A stretch of DNA of 61,576 bases from a virus (IMGVR_UViG_3300025289_000029:1-61576), one strand, 5' to 3'; positions 18,558 through 26,592 are shown, counted from the stretch's first letter. The notes: a model not told the origin generated them from the sequence alone. Numbers and translations: made by a program.

Positions 18558-20645
18558 TCAGATAACCCAACAGGGTGCTATCTTCGCAGTCACCTTCAAC
18601 GGTATAGAGAACTTAACCGCTTCCATCATCGGCACGATCTCATCTCTCAAATCGTGCACGGTTGTTGATAAGCACTCAACCAATATCTCATCGTGAATCT
18701 GGTTGATAAGTAGAGCTTTGTAGCGTCGGATGACCGGCATCACGGCGATCATCGCCAAGAAGACCAGCTCAACCGCTGAGCCTTGTATGATGTGACTGAA
18801 CCCCTCGCGCTCAACTGCGTCAATGGGTACAAAGTCTCCGAACGTACGCTCCCGACCGTAGAGAGTTGTGGCCTTCCGCTCTAAACGTATCCGCTCCCTC
18901 TCAGAGTGTATGAAGTCAAATTCGTCGGGGAAGGCTACCTCAAGCTGCTGAAGTATATACCTTGCTTCGTCGAAGGAGCAGCCGAACATCTCCATGACCT
19001 TGCGTTCCATAGCGCCATAGACGATAGCGAAGTTACCCCGCTTGCCGTCCATGTACTCAGGACTGTCTTTTATCACCTGAGACACAGGTATCCCGTGTAT
19101 GATAGAGGCTGTGTGCGCGTGTATATTGGCACCCGATTCGAAAATCCGACGCATACTACTGCCCCCACTCATTCCAGCAAGCCCACGTAGCTCCAGTTGG
19201 TCGAAGTCGATTTTCAATAAGGAATTGGTGTCGTCTGCTATTACCACTGAACGATAGGTCGGAGTCTTCGGGATGTTCTGACCGTTAGGGTTTTTGCACG
19301 ACAGCCTACCAGAGCTGGCTACGGCTGGGTTGAACTCAGGGTGGACTCGTCCGGTCAGGGGGTGAGCTTTCTCAAGTAGAGGTTTGGTGTAGGTAGACCA
19401 GAGCTTATGCTGCTCCCTGTAGGCCAATATTGCTTTGGCTATAGGGTGCGACATCTCCTGCAATGCTATCTCAGCGGTACTGGCCTGCTTCTTGGCAAAC
19501 CGCTTTCTGGGGATGCCCAGCTCGTCGTACAGAACTTTGCCGACTTGCACGGGAGAGTTGAGGTCAAGCCGATGTCCGGCCTGACGGTATATCTCTCGTC
19601 GGATGTTGACGATAGACCGCACCTGTGTACGTCTGAGCGCCCTGAGTGCCGTCCTGTCAGTCAACAGGCCGTTCTGTTCCATCTCGGCAAGGATAGGTGA
19701 CAGACGGCGTTGTATGGTGTAGATTTTCAACTTGTCTCCGGTCAGGCGAGGTCTCAGTTGCAGAGTGAGTCTGCGAACCCAATCTGCATCCTCACAGGAG
19801 TAGAAAACGAGCCTCTTGTGGTCAATGCTGGCGATGGATTCTCCTTTGGGGACGATATCATCAAACTCGACCATCTGGTAGGCAAATTCTTTCTTCACCA
19901 TCTGACCGAGGCTGCGCTGCCCAAGAGGTACTTCTAACAGGCTGGCCATGAGCAAAGTGTCATCACCTATTTCATCTGGATAGGTGTCTAGGCATCTCAT
20001 GTCGTATTTGAGGTTAGCTCCGGTGACTCGCTTCCAGTTCACATGAAGGAGAATACGCGGTATCAGTTCAGCGGGGATGTAATACGCTTGACCATGCGCC
20101 AACGAGAGAGTCATGCAGACATTTCCAGAGTACGGGTCTAGAGCATTTGTCTCCACGTCCAAGGCATAAAGGTCGCACACTTTCATCTCATCGATAACCT
20201 GTTGCAGATGCCCTAGATCAACTTCTGTGTAGTTGATGTCCTCGATAGGTTCTGGTTGGGTATGTTCAGCAACGTAAGCAGAAATTCGTAGCTTCCGTGC
20301 CGTACTCTTTTTCTTGTGTCGAGGAATCGTGTCAACGGTCAAAGTGTGTTGGTAAGCTCGCCACGTTGGTAGGTCTAAACCAGTCAACTTTTTACAAACG
20401 AGATCGTCAACAAACAGTGGCTCTGAAAGCATGTCAGCACGGACAAAGTAGGTAGGGATGTCGTAAACGAAACTCTCCGGTCGGTCTGTGACAAGGATTT
20501 CGCGGATGAAACTTGACGGTTGAGAACCGTTGCCTGGGCCAACGAGAGTGGAAGTATGTGTCGGACGGAAGTAGCGGTGTAGGCCCTCTTTGATGATAAA
20601 ATGGAACTCTTTTTCTGTTGTCAAATCGAGGATAAGATGTATCAA
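18558..20645 (-). CDS. DNA polymerase, family A with 3'-5' exonuclease
   Basis: 695 residues, TTG start with AGGCAGGA upstream. Exonuclease motifs: D163xE165 (ALDVET), NLKYD near 211, and Y/S-x-x-ED near 282-287. Polymerase motifs: A, KIDFDQLELR with Asp480; B, K535RGNF...Y543G; C, H651DE. No 5'-3' exonuclease domain. The first 130 residues are not recognised. This is the likely replicative polymerase of the phage. It converges on the tail operon with a three-base gap, so one of the two transcripts must end within the other gene or be shared. Confidence 0.95.
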   Translation of the reverse strand: MIHLILDLTTEKEFHFIIKEGLHRYFRPTHTSTLVGPGNGSQPSSFIREILVTDRPESFVYDIPTYFVRADMLSEPLFVDDLVCKKLTGLDLPTWRAYQHTLTVDTIPRHKKKSTARKLRISAYVAEHTQPEPIEDINYTEVDLGHLQQVIDEMKVCDLYALDVETNALDPYSGNVCMTLSLAHGQAYYIPAELIPRILLHVNWKRVTGANLKYDMRCLDTYPDEIGDDTLLMASLLEVPLGQRSLGQMVKKEFAYQMVEFDDIVPKGESIASIDHKRLVFYSCEDADWVRRLTLQLRPRLTGDKLKIYTIQRRLSPILAEMEQNGLLTDRTALRALRRTQVRSIVNIRREIYRQAGHRLDLNSPVQVGKVLYDELGIPRKRFAKKQASTAEIALQEMSHPIAKAILAYREQHKLWSTYTKPLLEKAHPLTGRVHPEFNPAVASSGRLSCKNPNGQNIPKTPTYRSVVIADDTNSLLKIDFDQLELRGLAGMSGGSSMRRIFESGANIHAHTASIIHGIPVSQVIKDSPEYMDGKRGNFAIVYGAMERKVMEMFGCSFDEARYILQQLEVAFPDEFDFIHSERERIRLERKATTLYGRERTFGDFVPIDAVEREGFSHIIQGSAVELVFLAMIAVMPVIRRYKALLINQIHDEILVECLSTTVHDLRDEIVPMMEAVKFSIPLKVTAKIAPCWVI

Positions 20646-20668
20646 TGTCCTGCCTTACGCCAGTGCCT

Positions 20669-20688
20669 AATCAGCGCACGCTGATTTT
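20669..20688 (+). terminator. Hairpin with T-run, + strand
   Basis: AATCAGCG-CA-CGCTGATT followed by TTT, in the 176-base gap upstream of the polymerase gene. As a terminator it would stop + strand transcripts running antisense through the polymerase gene. The rest of the gap shows nothing clear. Confidence 0.45.
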
Positions 20689-20821
20689 TGAACACACGGA
20701 GACAAGCTCCGACCCAACAGCGAACTCCACTTTTCATCCGACAAACCAGAGAACGATGCCAGCTTGATAACAGGTCAGCGGCTTCTGCCGAAGGTGCATT
20801 GCGGCTAAATGGCCTTGTATT

Positions 20822-21301
20822 TTAAGGCAGCCGTGGAGTTTTAGATATAGGGAGAGGTTCACCATTGTAATTAAGCACCAAGAAGCGGTCGTCCAAATAC
20901 CATGCAAGTATATGCCTTACATCTGCCCAAGCCAAACCTCCATTGCCGCAGCCTGGACGTGGTAACACGACAACCTCAAACCCTTCTTTATCTACGACAT
21001 CGACAAGGAGTTGGAGACTCTTCTCAATCAAAGCGAGATCGGCTTTTTGATACCATTCGTGCTTGACCGGAAGCGTAATAATTGGAATGGTGTTGTCTAA
21101 GTGGCGGAAGACGGTGGGCACATTGCCAACGCTTTTAAGCATGTCCCCCAGTGCGTAGGGCAAAATGGGATACTTAACGCTCGCCTGCTTCGCTACACCG
21201 CGCCCCATAACAGCAGCGCCGTTCTTTTTGATAGTGCCGTTGGTTGTAATGACGCGGGCGTCGGCTTCAACTTCCCAAAGGTCTCCAACTACTTCACGCA
21301 T
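20822..21301 (-). CDS. Macro domain protein (ADP-ribose binding/processing)
   Basis: 159 residues forming a single macro domain: start 'EVVGDLWEVEADARVITTNG', the ligand loop with Asn20 and GAAVMGRGVAKQ, and later PRPGCGNGGLAW for the second loop. Macro domains bind or hydrolyse ADP-ribose, its phosphate forms, or remove ADP-ribose from proteins or nucleic acids. It belongs to a four-gene operon with polymerase and uracil-DNA glycosylase and overlaps the upstream gene by eight bases. A role in reversing ADP-ribosyl marks or NAD-linked defence signals is inference. Confidence 0.85.
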   Translation of the reverse strand: MREVVGDLWEVEADARVITTNGTIKKNGAAVMGRGVAKQASVKYPILPYALGDMLKSVGNVPTVFRHLDNTIPIITLPVKHEWYQKADLALIEKSLQLLVDVVDKEGFEVVVLPRPGCGNGGLAWADVRHILAWYLDDRFLVLNYNGEPLPISKTPRLP

Positions 21302-21626
21302 TTTTAATCTTCCTTGTTAAGCAGGATTCTAATGTATCTGTTATCCTCTTTAAGCATTCGGCTCTGTGGGCGTTGACGGACATCCTGGCGCTTGCCGTAT
21401 AAAATCCACCAGCAACTACGTTATGGGAGCCTAATGGCCGTTTGAAGAACCGAATCAGTTTCACGGTAACGTGTGCGCGTTTAGCCAGCATGAGGTCTGT
21501 CAACCCTAGCGCGTCCTGAGCCTCTGAGATAGCATCAGCGATCTCATTCCGACCTACTATGTCTGGCTGTCCACCCCAATAAGAGTCCTTGCCGGTTTGA
21601 AGACGGCGGCTCTTAGCTTTTGGCAA
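21294..21626 (-). CDS. Small basic protein, possibly HTH
   Basis: 110 residues, basic. Residues 35-60 (DALGLTDLMLAKRAHVTVKLIRFF) resemble an XRE-type helix-turn-helix core, with the rest unassigned. It overlaps both neighbours in the macro/UDG operon. Not recognised as a known family; a DNA-binding role is inference. Confidence 0.5.
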   Translation of the reverse strand: MPKAKSRRLQTGKDSYWGGQPDIVGRNEIADAISEAQDALGLTDLMLAKRAHVTVKLIRFFKRPLGSHNVVAGGFYTASARMSVNAHRAECLKRITDTLESCLTRKIKNA

Positions 21627-22155
21627 GTTCTAATCCCTCCCTGATACCTGCCAAAATCTGTTGTCGTATCGCCGGACGGCGGGCGCGGAGGAAGAACGCT
21701 GGGTGGTAGACACTGACAACGATGGTCTTATCCGGCAGGACTCTGAACGAGCCTATTTTGGCCTTGTTGGGGAAGAACCGGCTGGCGGCGAACAGCCCTA
21801 GACAGACTATCAGTTTGGGTTTGACTATCTCTAACTCCAAATCCAACCACCTCTTGCAGATGGCGATCTCATCGGGCAAGGGGTCGCGGTTCCCTTCAGG
21901 CCAGTGTTTCACGATGTTGGTGATGTAAGCGTCCTTACGCTTGATCCCAAGGTCTCGCAGGATGCTGTCAAGGACGTTACCAGCCCTACCTACAAACGGT
22001 CGCCCCAGTCGGTCTTCATTATATCCAGGAGCCTCTCCTAGAAACAGTATCTTCGCACCCAGAGACCCCTCACCAGGGACAACCTGCGTCGCCTTCTCAT
22101 GCAAACGGCAGTCCTTACAGATCGTAAGCTCAGGCGGGCAGGTTGACACAGACAT
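21613..22155 (-). CDS. Uracil-DNA glycosylase, family 4 (Fe-S)
   Basis: 180 residues. Motif 1 GEAPGYNEDRLGRPFVGRAG, motif for the second site VYHPAFFLR near the end, and four cysteines in the spacing expected for a 4Fe-4S cluster (C-x2-C near residue 12 and C-x15/16-C near 105-122). The enzyme cuts uracil from DNA. It is the first gene of the operon from the promoter at 22176-22204. The phage also carries a reductase and polymerase, so it probably keeps its own DNA free of uracil, or attacks uracil-containing competitors. Confidence 0.9.
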   Translation of the reverse strand: MSVSTCPPELTICKDCRLHEKATQVVPGEGSLGAKILFLGEAPGYNEDRLGRPFVGRAGNVLDSILRDLGIKRKDAYITNIVKHWPEGNRDPLPDEIAICKRWLDLELEIVKPKLIVCLGLFAASRFFPNKAKIGSFRVLPDKTIVVSVYHPAFFLRARRPAIRQQILAGIREGLELAKS

Positions 22156-22204
22156 TCGACTTATCCTATACTCAGAGTATAGGCGAAACTTTCGCTCAAG
22201 TCAA
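22143..22204. promoter_or_regulatory. Divergent promoters with two palindromes
   Basis: Plus promoter: TTGACA (22143-22148), 18 bases, TATACT (22167-22172). Minus promoter: TTGACT (22204-22199), 17 bases, TATACT (22181-22176). Both -10 boxes lie in one perfect 19-bp palindrome, CCTATACTCAGAGTATAGG (22165-22183), so the polymerases exclude each other. The minus spacer holds GCGAAACTTTCGC (22183-22195), a palindrome that recurs at 32.9 kb and is the probable operator of a phage repressor. Confidence 0.8.
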
Positions 22205-22211
22205 TAGGGGT

Positions 22212-22448
22212 ATGATACTGATAACAACGAAGCAGAAGAGGCGACGGCTGACTGACCTAGAACGAAGGGTCGTCGAGCTTGCTCTGTTGAGCGGCCTCTC
22301 GAACAGAGAGATTGCGGAGACAATGGATATATCTTACTCCGCTGTTGCCTGTTCACTACACCGTGCTCAGAGAGTAGTCAACGCTCGCTCATCCAGACAA
22401 GGTTACGCGCTTCTCACCAAACTGCTCAATGGCAAGTTTAGAAGTTGA
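22212..22448 (+). CDS. Small HTH protein, sigma region 4 / LuxR-like
   Basis: 78 residues from ATG 22212 with AGGGGT upstream; the frame is open to 22143 but that part overlaps the promoter. Residues 14-55 (LTDLERRVVELALLSGLSNREIAETMDISYSAVACSLHRA) are a clean sigma-70 region 4 / LuxR-type helix-turn-helix with no other sigma domain. It could be a small transcription activator or sigma-like factor acting on phage promoters. Confidence 0.75.
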   Translation: MILITTKQKRRRLTDLERRVVELALLSGLSNREIAETMDISYSAVACSLHRAQRVVNARSSRQGYALLTKLLNGKFRS

Positions 22449-22463
22449 CAGTAAAAACGGTTG

Positions 22464-22624
22464 ATGAGTGGTGTAATCTACAGTCTCGTGGGTGAGAACG
22501 GTGAGCTTCGTTATGTGGGACAAACTGCCAGATGCGTATGGCGCGTTTGGGTAAAACACACTCAGTCGAGACGCGCATGAAAATAGCGGCAAGCCGTCGT
22601 CGTTGGTGGGCGCTTAAACAGTAA
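22464..22624 (+). pseudogene. GIY-YIG endonuclease remnant
   Basis: ATG 22464 opens a 38-residue frame whose start (SGVIYSLVGENGELRYVGQT) is a typical GIY-YIG motif, stopping at 22580. A second frame, shifted by -1, runs to TAA at 22622-22624 and overlaps the next ATG (TAATG) as real genes do here. The two pieces therefore look like one short gene broken by a frameshift, or a heavily cut GIY-YIG nuclease. Too short to be active in either form. Confidence 0.5.
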
Positions 22625-23313
22625 TGTTGGAATTGGATGTACTGACTGCGGACACTCGTGACCCCAAACGAATAGCGGATGACATTGGTAAGCTAGGGGT
22701 CAAGGTCGTCCGAGAGAAGATGAACTCTGGGGACTACGGTTCGCTATCTAAACGAGGCAAGACTTGGTTGATGGAGCGGAAAGAGGCCAATGACTTCCTG
22801 AGCTGTCTTGCTGATGGCTCGCTGTATGATCAGATGCTTCGGCTGACTCAGGATGCAGATGTGGCCTTCTTGCTTCCAGAGGGGCGCTTGATACCAAGTG
22901 AAAGCGGGAAGATGGTTCGCACGCACAGAGGCAAGCGTCAGTGGAACTATATGGCCACCTACCACGCCTTCATCGAGTTAGCCTGCTTAGGTGCCATCAT
23001 CCTTCCCTTCGTCCCACCGCAGTTTACAGCCGCCGCCATTGTACAGGTTATGCGGACGATGAACGGTAATCTCAAGTACATTGTAGAGAAGAACCGAAGA
23101 CCGTTAACACTGACAAATAAGGTCAGCCCAGCGCGTCGGTTTATGGAACCGATGATAGGTAAGGTTGTGCTCGATAATCTATCCTCTGCTTACCCGAATC
23201 TGTGGATGATATTCCGTCGCTGTATGGAAGACCCTGATGAGGTTCAAACTATACCTCATGTTGGGCCTACGACGGTTAAGAGGATTCAGGACTTAATGGT
23301 CAGGAAGATATAG
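22624..23313 (+). CDS. ERCC4/XPF-Mus81-type nuclease with helix-hairpin-helix
   Basis: 229 residues. The ERCC4 nuclease core is visible: DTRDPKR at residue 10, GDYGSL near 38, and WLMERKEANDFLSCL near 48-62 (the ERK-x3-D motif, metal binding). The last 25 residues (VQTIPHVGPTTVKRIQDL) form a helix-hairpin-helix for DNA binding. Such proteins cut branched DNA; here probably replication forks or recombination joints. It stands among other replication and repair genes. Confidence 0.85.
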   Translation: MLELDVLTADTRDPKRIADDIGKLGVKVVREKMNSGDYGSLSKRGKTWLMERKEANDFLSCLADGSLYDQMLRLTQDADVAFLLPEGRLIPSESGKMVRTHRGKRQWNYMATYHAFIELACLGAIILPFVPPQFTAAAIVQVMRTMNGNLKYIVEKNRRPLTLTNKVSPARRFMEPMIGKVVLDNLSSAYPNLWMIFRRCMEDPDEVQTIPHVGPTTVKRIQDLMVRKI

Positions 23314-23672
23314 TGGCGTACATCGCCTGCGAAGACGAGTACGGACATACATGGATAGTGCAAGAAGGAGACCCCGCTTGGGCAGCCGCGAACTACGCCA
23401 AGACGAAGATGCTTCTGCCGCAGCCGACTCTGCCCTTGAAGCTGATTCTGACGGGCTGGCCGGATTTGGAGATACACACAGTCCGTCAGGAGATGCAGGA
23501 TTACATGGAGGTCAGGAAGACAGTACCGTCAGAGACTTTGGGGAGAGTGTGGGTGAACTTGAGCAGAAGATTCCGCGCCTGGAAGACGCAGCTAAGCGCG
23601 TGTGGGGGGCGGGAAATCTCGGAGCAAAGAACAATGTTCTCTACGGAACCCGACGGCCTCTCGTCAAACTAG
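23313..23672 (+). CDS. Hypothetical protein
   Basis: 119 residues, GTG start overlapping the nuclease gene's stop. The first 85 residues look like real protein (DEYGHTWIVQEGDPAWAAANY), the last part less so. It shares its 3' half with another frame (23549-23986) that also looks coding. Not recognised. Confidence 0.45.
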   Translation: MAYIACEDEYGHTWIVQEGDPAWAAANYAKTKMLLPQPTLPLKLILTGWPDLEIHTVRQEMQDYMEVRKTVPSETLGRVWVNLSRRFRAWKTQLSACGGREISEQRTMFSTEPDGLSSN

Positions 23673-23986
23673 CCAGCTTACTTGCTGACGGACACTACTT
23701 TCTTGTTCACAAACGACTGAGAACCCCCCGATTGGATTACATCAGGAGGTCTCTGATCGCCTCGTTAAGAGTGAGTTATGGACTGGCGCGGGAGCTAGAG
23801 CGTCAGATCGACATCACTCGGAAGGACTCGCATCGCTTCGACCGCGCCGACGACGTGGTTCGGCCACGGGCTCGGTCGTATCGGGCGGTGCGTCCGCCTC
23901 CGTCGTCTCTGCCGTTTCCGGAGCAGGTTCGTCAGGCTCAGGCTCGGCAGGCGGCTCGGCATCCCCCTCAGCCTCCGACTCCGTAG
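23549..23986 (+). CDS. Hypothetical helical protein, overlapping frame
   Basis: 145 residues if started at GTG 23549 (GGGGAG upstream); the frame is open from 23351. The part GELEQKIPRLEDAAKRVWGAG to ARELERQIDI is helical and plausible. The last 55 residues are antisense to the acidic gene on the minus strand (23814-24191) and may be read only because that strand has few stops. Start and 3' end are both uncertain. Confidence 0.35.
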   Translation: MGELEQKIPRLEDAAKRVWGAGNLGAKNNVLYGTRRPLVKLASLLADGHYFLVHKRLRTPRLDYIRRSLIASLRVSYGLARELERQIDITRKDSHRFDRADDVVRPRARSYRAVRPPPSSLPFPEQVRQAQARQAARHPPQPPTP

Positions 23987-24191
23987 GCCCCTCTTCGGAC
24001 TCGTCTTCCGACTCGCTCTGAGCCTCTTCGTCCTGAGCCCCCGGAGCGGCTTCAGAGATACGCTCATGGACGCCCCAACACCTGCCATCTTCATCGGTGT
24101 GTGCTGGACAGATGTGATTGTTGCAGTCAGGGTCGGCGCAGACTGTCGATACGCCGACGTTGCAAAAGGTGCAGTCTACTGGCATCGTCAA
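23814..24191 (-). CDS. Zinc-ribbon protein with acidic tail
   Basis: 125 residues. Residues 6-42 have Cys/His pairs (CTFC, CADPDC, HICPAHTDEDGRCWGVH) fitting one or two zinc sites. Residues 45-110 are a long Glu/Pro/Ala-rich low-complexity stretch, then a basic end (EPRRRRGR). Function unknown. Confidence 0.6.
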   Translation of the reverse strand: MTMPVDCTFCNVGVSTVCADPDCNNHICPAHTDEDGRCWGVHERISEAAPGAQDEEAQSESEDESEEGPTESEAEGDAEPPAEPEPDEPAPETAETTEADAPPDTTEPVAEPRRRRGRSDASPSE

Positions 24192-24199
24192 CTCCTTAC

Positions 24200-24442
24200 T
24201 TAACTTAGAATTCCTACTGACTCCATACTTTCGATCTCAGTGGGTGTGTAGAAGTCTACGACTACGTTGCCGCAGCCGCCGCACTCGGATTCGATGCGAA
24301 CGTGGCCCTTCCAGAATTTAACATCGACTTCGTTCGGCTCATCCTGTTCAACAATCTTGCGGGGAGATGAAGCGACGCAGAATGAGCACCAGCGAGTGAG
24401 TAGTTTGTACACTCTCGGCTCTGTCTCAGTCTTGGTAGGCAT
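24200..24442 (-). CDS. Small zinc-ribbon protein
   Basis: 80 residues from the ATG eight bases after AGGAGG; an ATG six bases earlier is too close to that site. Cys pairs (WCSFC, ECGGCGNVVVDFY) suggest a zinc ribbon. One of at least ten small Cys-rich proteins in this genome. Function unknown. Confidence 0.6.
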   Translation of the reverse strand: MPTKTETEPRVYKLLTRWCSFCVASSPRKIVEQDEPNEVDVKFWKGHVRIESECGGCGNVVVDFYTPTEIESMESVGILS

Positions 24443-24476
24443 CACCATATCCTCCTGAAAGGACTGTAACAGGTAT

Positions 24477-25415
24477 CTATAGTGATGTCAATAGATTCTG
24501 CAACGCCGTCTTCGCATTTGCAATTTTCGTCTGGAGATGTTGGATAAGGGTGTCTCTCTCCACAATCTTTGTCTGTAGCAACTGAACCTGCTGTTGGGCT
24601 TCGGCAAGTTCAGCTTTGACACTGGCACAGGGATCAACAGGTATTGGAGCTGGCGGTGCAGGCGCAACGGTGGCAGACACAGCGAAGCCGTTAGGTATCT
24701 TGTTGTCGAAAGACCAAGCTGTCAGATAGTGAGTGCCTTTCCAGAGACCCTTGACCTGTAAAACCGTTCCCTTCACTAACGGTTTTACAACTATACCTTC
24801 TGGTAGTTTGACGAGGTTGGTATCTGTGTACAGGGTGACGTTGAGACTCACCTGTTGCACATCAGGCCATATCCCTGTAGGTGCTGGAGCAGGAGCAGGC
24901 GCGGGAACTCTGGTGCCAGCTTCTATCTCTGCCCACGGGATTCGACCACTGGGACAAGATGTCGCCATGAACTGATTATGCTCGAATCCGGTCTGGTTCC
25001 GAATCACCGCGACCCAACCTCTGAAGCGGGCAATCTCAGACTGAACCTGTATCGTCGCCGCCTTCTGCGCTGGCGTTAACGCTTCACCAGCCAACCCTTC
25101 GTGTTCGATACCGATGTAGCGATAGTTGGCCTTCGTTCCAGCGTGCCAGCATATACCCTCAAGGGGAAAGTGTTGCTGCTTCCGACCATCCTTGAAGATG
25201 GTGATATGCCATGAGTTACCCCTGGCTGTCATCACTGCGATAGGCAAGTTAGTGGTAGAGAAGTTACCCTCAGCCGAGTGGTTGACAATAGCCAACATCT
25301 CGTTGCTATAGGGTTGGTCGCCATGAGGCACACCCCAGCTCGCGGGGTAGCCAAGTCTGGTAAGAGGGTTTGGGAAGGGAACTTTGACACAACTACTGAG
25401 CCATGTCTCAGCCAT
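24477..25415 (-). CDS. Endolysin, N-acetylmuramoyl-L-alanine amidase type 2
   Basis: 312 residues. Start set at ATG 25415 with GAGGGGGG upstream; the frame extends to 25556 but that part overlaps a zinc-ribbon gene. Residues 40-165 are an Amidase_2 domain: His46 in NHSAEG, IGIEHEG near 105, and FMATSCPSGRIPW near 150-162 for the other zinc ligand and catalytic region. A (PA)n linker, an SH3-like wall-binding part (about 185-245) and a short C-terminal coiled coil follow. It cleaves the peptide from the glycan of the host wall at lysis. Confidence 0.9.
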   Translation of the reverse strand: MAETWLSSCVKVPFPNPLTRLGYPASWGVPHGDQPYSNEMLAIVNHSAEGNFSTTNLPIAVMTARGNSWHITIFKDGRKQQHFPLEGICWHAGTKANYRYIGIEHEGLAGEALTPAQKAATIQVQSEIARFRGWVAVIRNQTGFEHNQFMATSCPSGRIPWAEIEAGTRVPAPAPAPAPTGIWPDVQQVSLNVTLYTDTNLVKLPEGIVVKPLVKGTVLQVKGLWKGTHYLTAWSFDNKIPNGFAVSATVAPAPPAPIPVDPCASVKAELAEAQQQVQLLQTKIVERDTLIQHLQTKIANAKTALQNLLTSL

Positions 25416-25581
25416 GACTGCCCCCCTCACAAGGGCTACAGATACGGCTATCAGGCCCGCCTGCGGTACAGGTTGGACAGTACGACTCACCACATTTGGC
25501 GCAGCCGACAAATTGACTGGGACGGATACGTTTGTTGCAGCCTTTGCACCGCACACCGAAGACTGAATCTATGAGACCCAA
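25408..25581 (-). CDS. Small double zinc-ribbon protein
   Basis: 57 residues. TTG start with AGGAGGGA five bases upstream; the stop overlaps the endolysin start (ATGGCTGA). Four CxxC pairs: RCKGC, GCAKC, YCPTC, ICSPC, a textbook treble-clef or double zinc ribbon. First gene downstream of the strong promoter at 25687-25715. Function unknown; its coupling to the endolysin suggests co-expression at lysis time. Confidence 0.7.
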   Translation of the reverse strand: MGLIDSVFGVRCKGCNKRIRPSQFVGCAKCGESYCPTCTAGGPDSRICSPCEGGSHG

Positions 25582-25611
25582 TTACTCCCTCCTTTTCTCC
25601 TTAACAAGAGG

Positions 25612-25680
25612 GTGCGGAGCCGACTGCGCTTAAAAACAGGACAGGCTACGAAACCCCGTTGCTAATTGTCTGCTCCGCAC
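25612..25680 (-). ncRNA. Structured 5' leader of the endolysin operon
   Basis: A closed domain is formed by GTGCGGAGC (25680-25672) pairing with GCTCCGCAC (25620-25612), nine perfect pairs around 51 bases. Inside, one arm can form around GCAACGGGGTTTCGTAGC. The leader starts soon after the -10 box and ends before the RBS, so it could control expression of the lysis genes (stability, riboswitch-like or protein-bound). No known riboswitch consensus matched. Confidence 0.5.
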
Positions 25681-25686
25681 GCTGTT

Positions 25687-25715
25687 ATTATACCACCTGT
25701 CAAACCAGTTGTCGA
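25687..25715 (-). promoter_or_regulatory. Sigma-70-type promoter for lysis genes
   Basis: On the minus strand TCGACA (25715-25710), a 17-base spacer and a perfect TATAAT (25692-25687). Confidence 0.75.
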
Positions 25716-25717
25716 AG

Positions 25718-26188
25718 TCAATAGCAGTTCCAGTGGTGGAATGACCTCTTTAACACGTTGCTGCCGTCCAGCCAAATCGCATAGGCCATTGCGATGTTTC
25801 TCTCTGGCAGCATCCACTCACTCTCGAAGACGAACCCCCGCTTGTTCAGCCACCATTCCCACGTGACTCTGTTGATCTGGGTGATTCCGTAGTCTCCGGT
25901 GTATGAGATGGCGTATGGGTCAACCGAAGGATTCTCGCAGCCTAGAAAGACTCGGACGGCGGTGTCGCTGTCCCAGTCGTAGGAGCGGATGAGTGTTTCA
26001 ACCGTCGTCGGTGTAGCCAGTGGCGTAGGTGTCTCATCTAGACTTTCTTCCCGCAAGAACAGTGGGTCGCGTTCCACGGTACGCCATATCCACATCTCGG
26101 ACAGAACTGGCAGATGTGAATCTCTTTCGGTTTGTTCTTCACGCTGCCTCGCGTCCGCTCCTACCCCTAACCCAACCGCCACACACAA
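25718..26188 (-). CDS. Lysozyme/transglycosylase-like protein, start uncertain
   Basis: 156 residues from a TTG. Residues 80-150 read as a lysozyme-like fold: Glu in FLGCENPS as probable catalytic acid, then YTGDYGITQIN (the G-[L/I]-x-Q-[I/N] element) and MAYAIW. Reading the same frame upstream gives a fine signal peptide (IVPLLLSLCVAVGLG), but the only in-phase codon next to the previous gene's stop is ATA. The middle part is out of frame with a convincing zinc ribbon (26038-26142), so the start may be internal or the N terminus broken. It would act on peptidoglycan. Confidence 0.55.
   Translation of the reverse strand: MCVAVGLGVGADARQREEQTERDSHLPVLSEMWIWRTVERDPLFLREESLDETPTPLATPTTVETLIRSYDWDSDTAVRVFLGCENPSVDPYAISYTGDYGITQINRVTWEWWLNKRGFVFESEWMLPERNIAMAYAIWLDGSNVLKRSFHHWNCY
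26038..26142 (-). CDS. Mini zinc-ribbon protein
   Basis: 34 residues, GTG start. CQFCPRCGYGVPWNATHCSC is a clear four-ligand ribbon pattern with spacing like other phage mini-ribbons. It lies wholly within the lysozyme-like open frame in another phase; one of the two frames may not be used here. Confidence 0.45.
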   Translation of the reverse strand: MKNKPKEIHICQFCPRCGYGVPWNATHCSCGKKV

Positions 26189-26214
26189 CGACAGTAGGAG
26201 CGGTACTATCCATC

Positions 26215-26592
26215 TTATGCTGGTATCCTACCGCTAAGCTGTTCGATAGGACGAGGCAGGAAGAACGTCACCGTTTCGTCTTGTACACGCACGGCCAGTG
26301 TGGTAACAAGCTCACCACCGAGCCTCCAGCGCAGAGACGTGCCGTTCTCTGCCGCCTCCACGACCGCAGCGCGGATCGCCTCGCGGTCGTCCCTGGACAT
26401 ATCAGCCCAGACGTGTGCTGCCATCTCCGGCCCGATACTGGCCCAGAGCTGGCACTCGCAGAGCGTCATGTCGTCGAAGTGGCCCGACTTCTTGACCTCC
26501 GCGTAGTGTGGGTGTTCCTTTAGCCAACTCAGGTCTTCACAGACCTTGTTGAGCCGATAAAGGATTCGCGTCGTACTACTTCCAGCAGGCAT
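26215..26592 (-). CDS. Hypothetical protein
   Basis: 125 residues, ATG preceded by AAAGGAGG. Helix-rich with a Trp/His/Cys region (HPHYAEVKKSGHFDDMTLCECQLW) and a C-terminal strand part. Not recognised. It lies between a Cys-containing gene and the lysozyme-like gene. Confidence 0.55.
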   Translation of the reverse strand: MPAGSSTTRILYRLNKVCEDLSWLKEHPHYAEVKKSGHFDDMTLCECQLWASIGPEMAAHVWADMSRDDREAIRAAVVEAAENGTSLRWRLGGELVTTLAVRVQDETVTFFLPRPIEQLSGRIPA

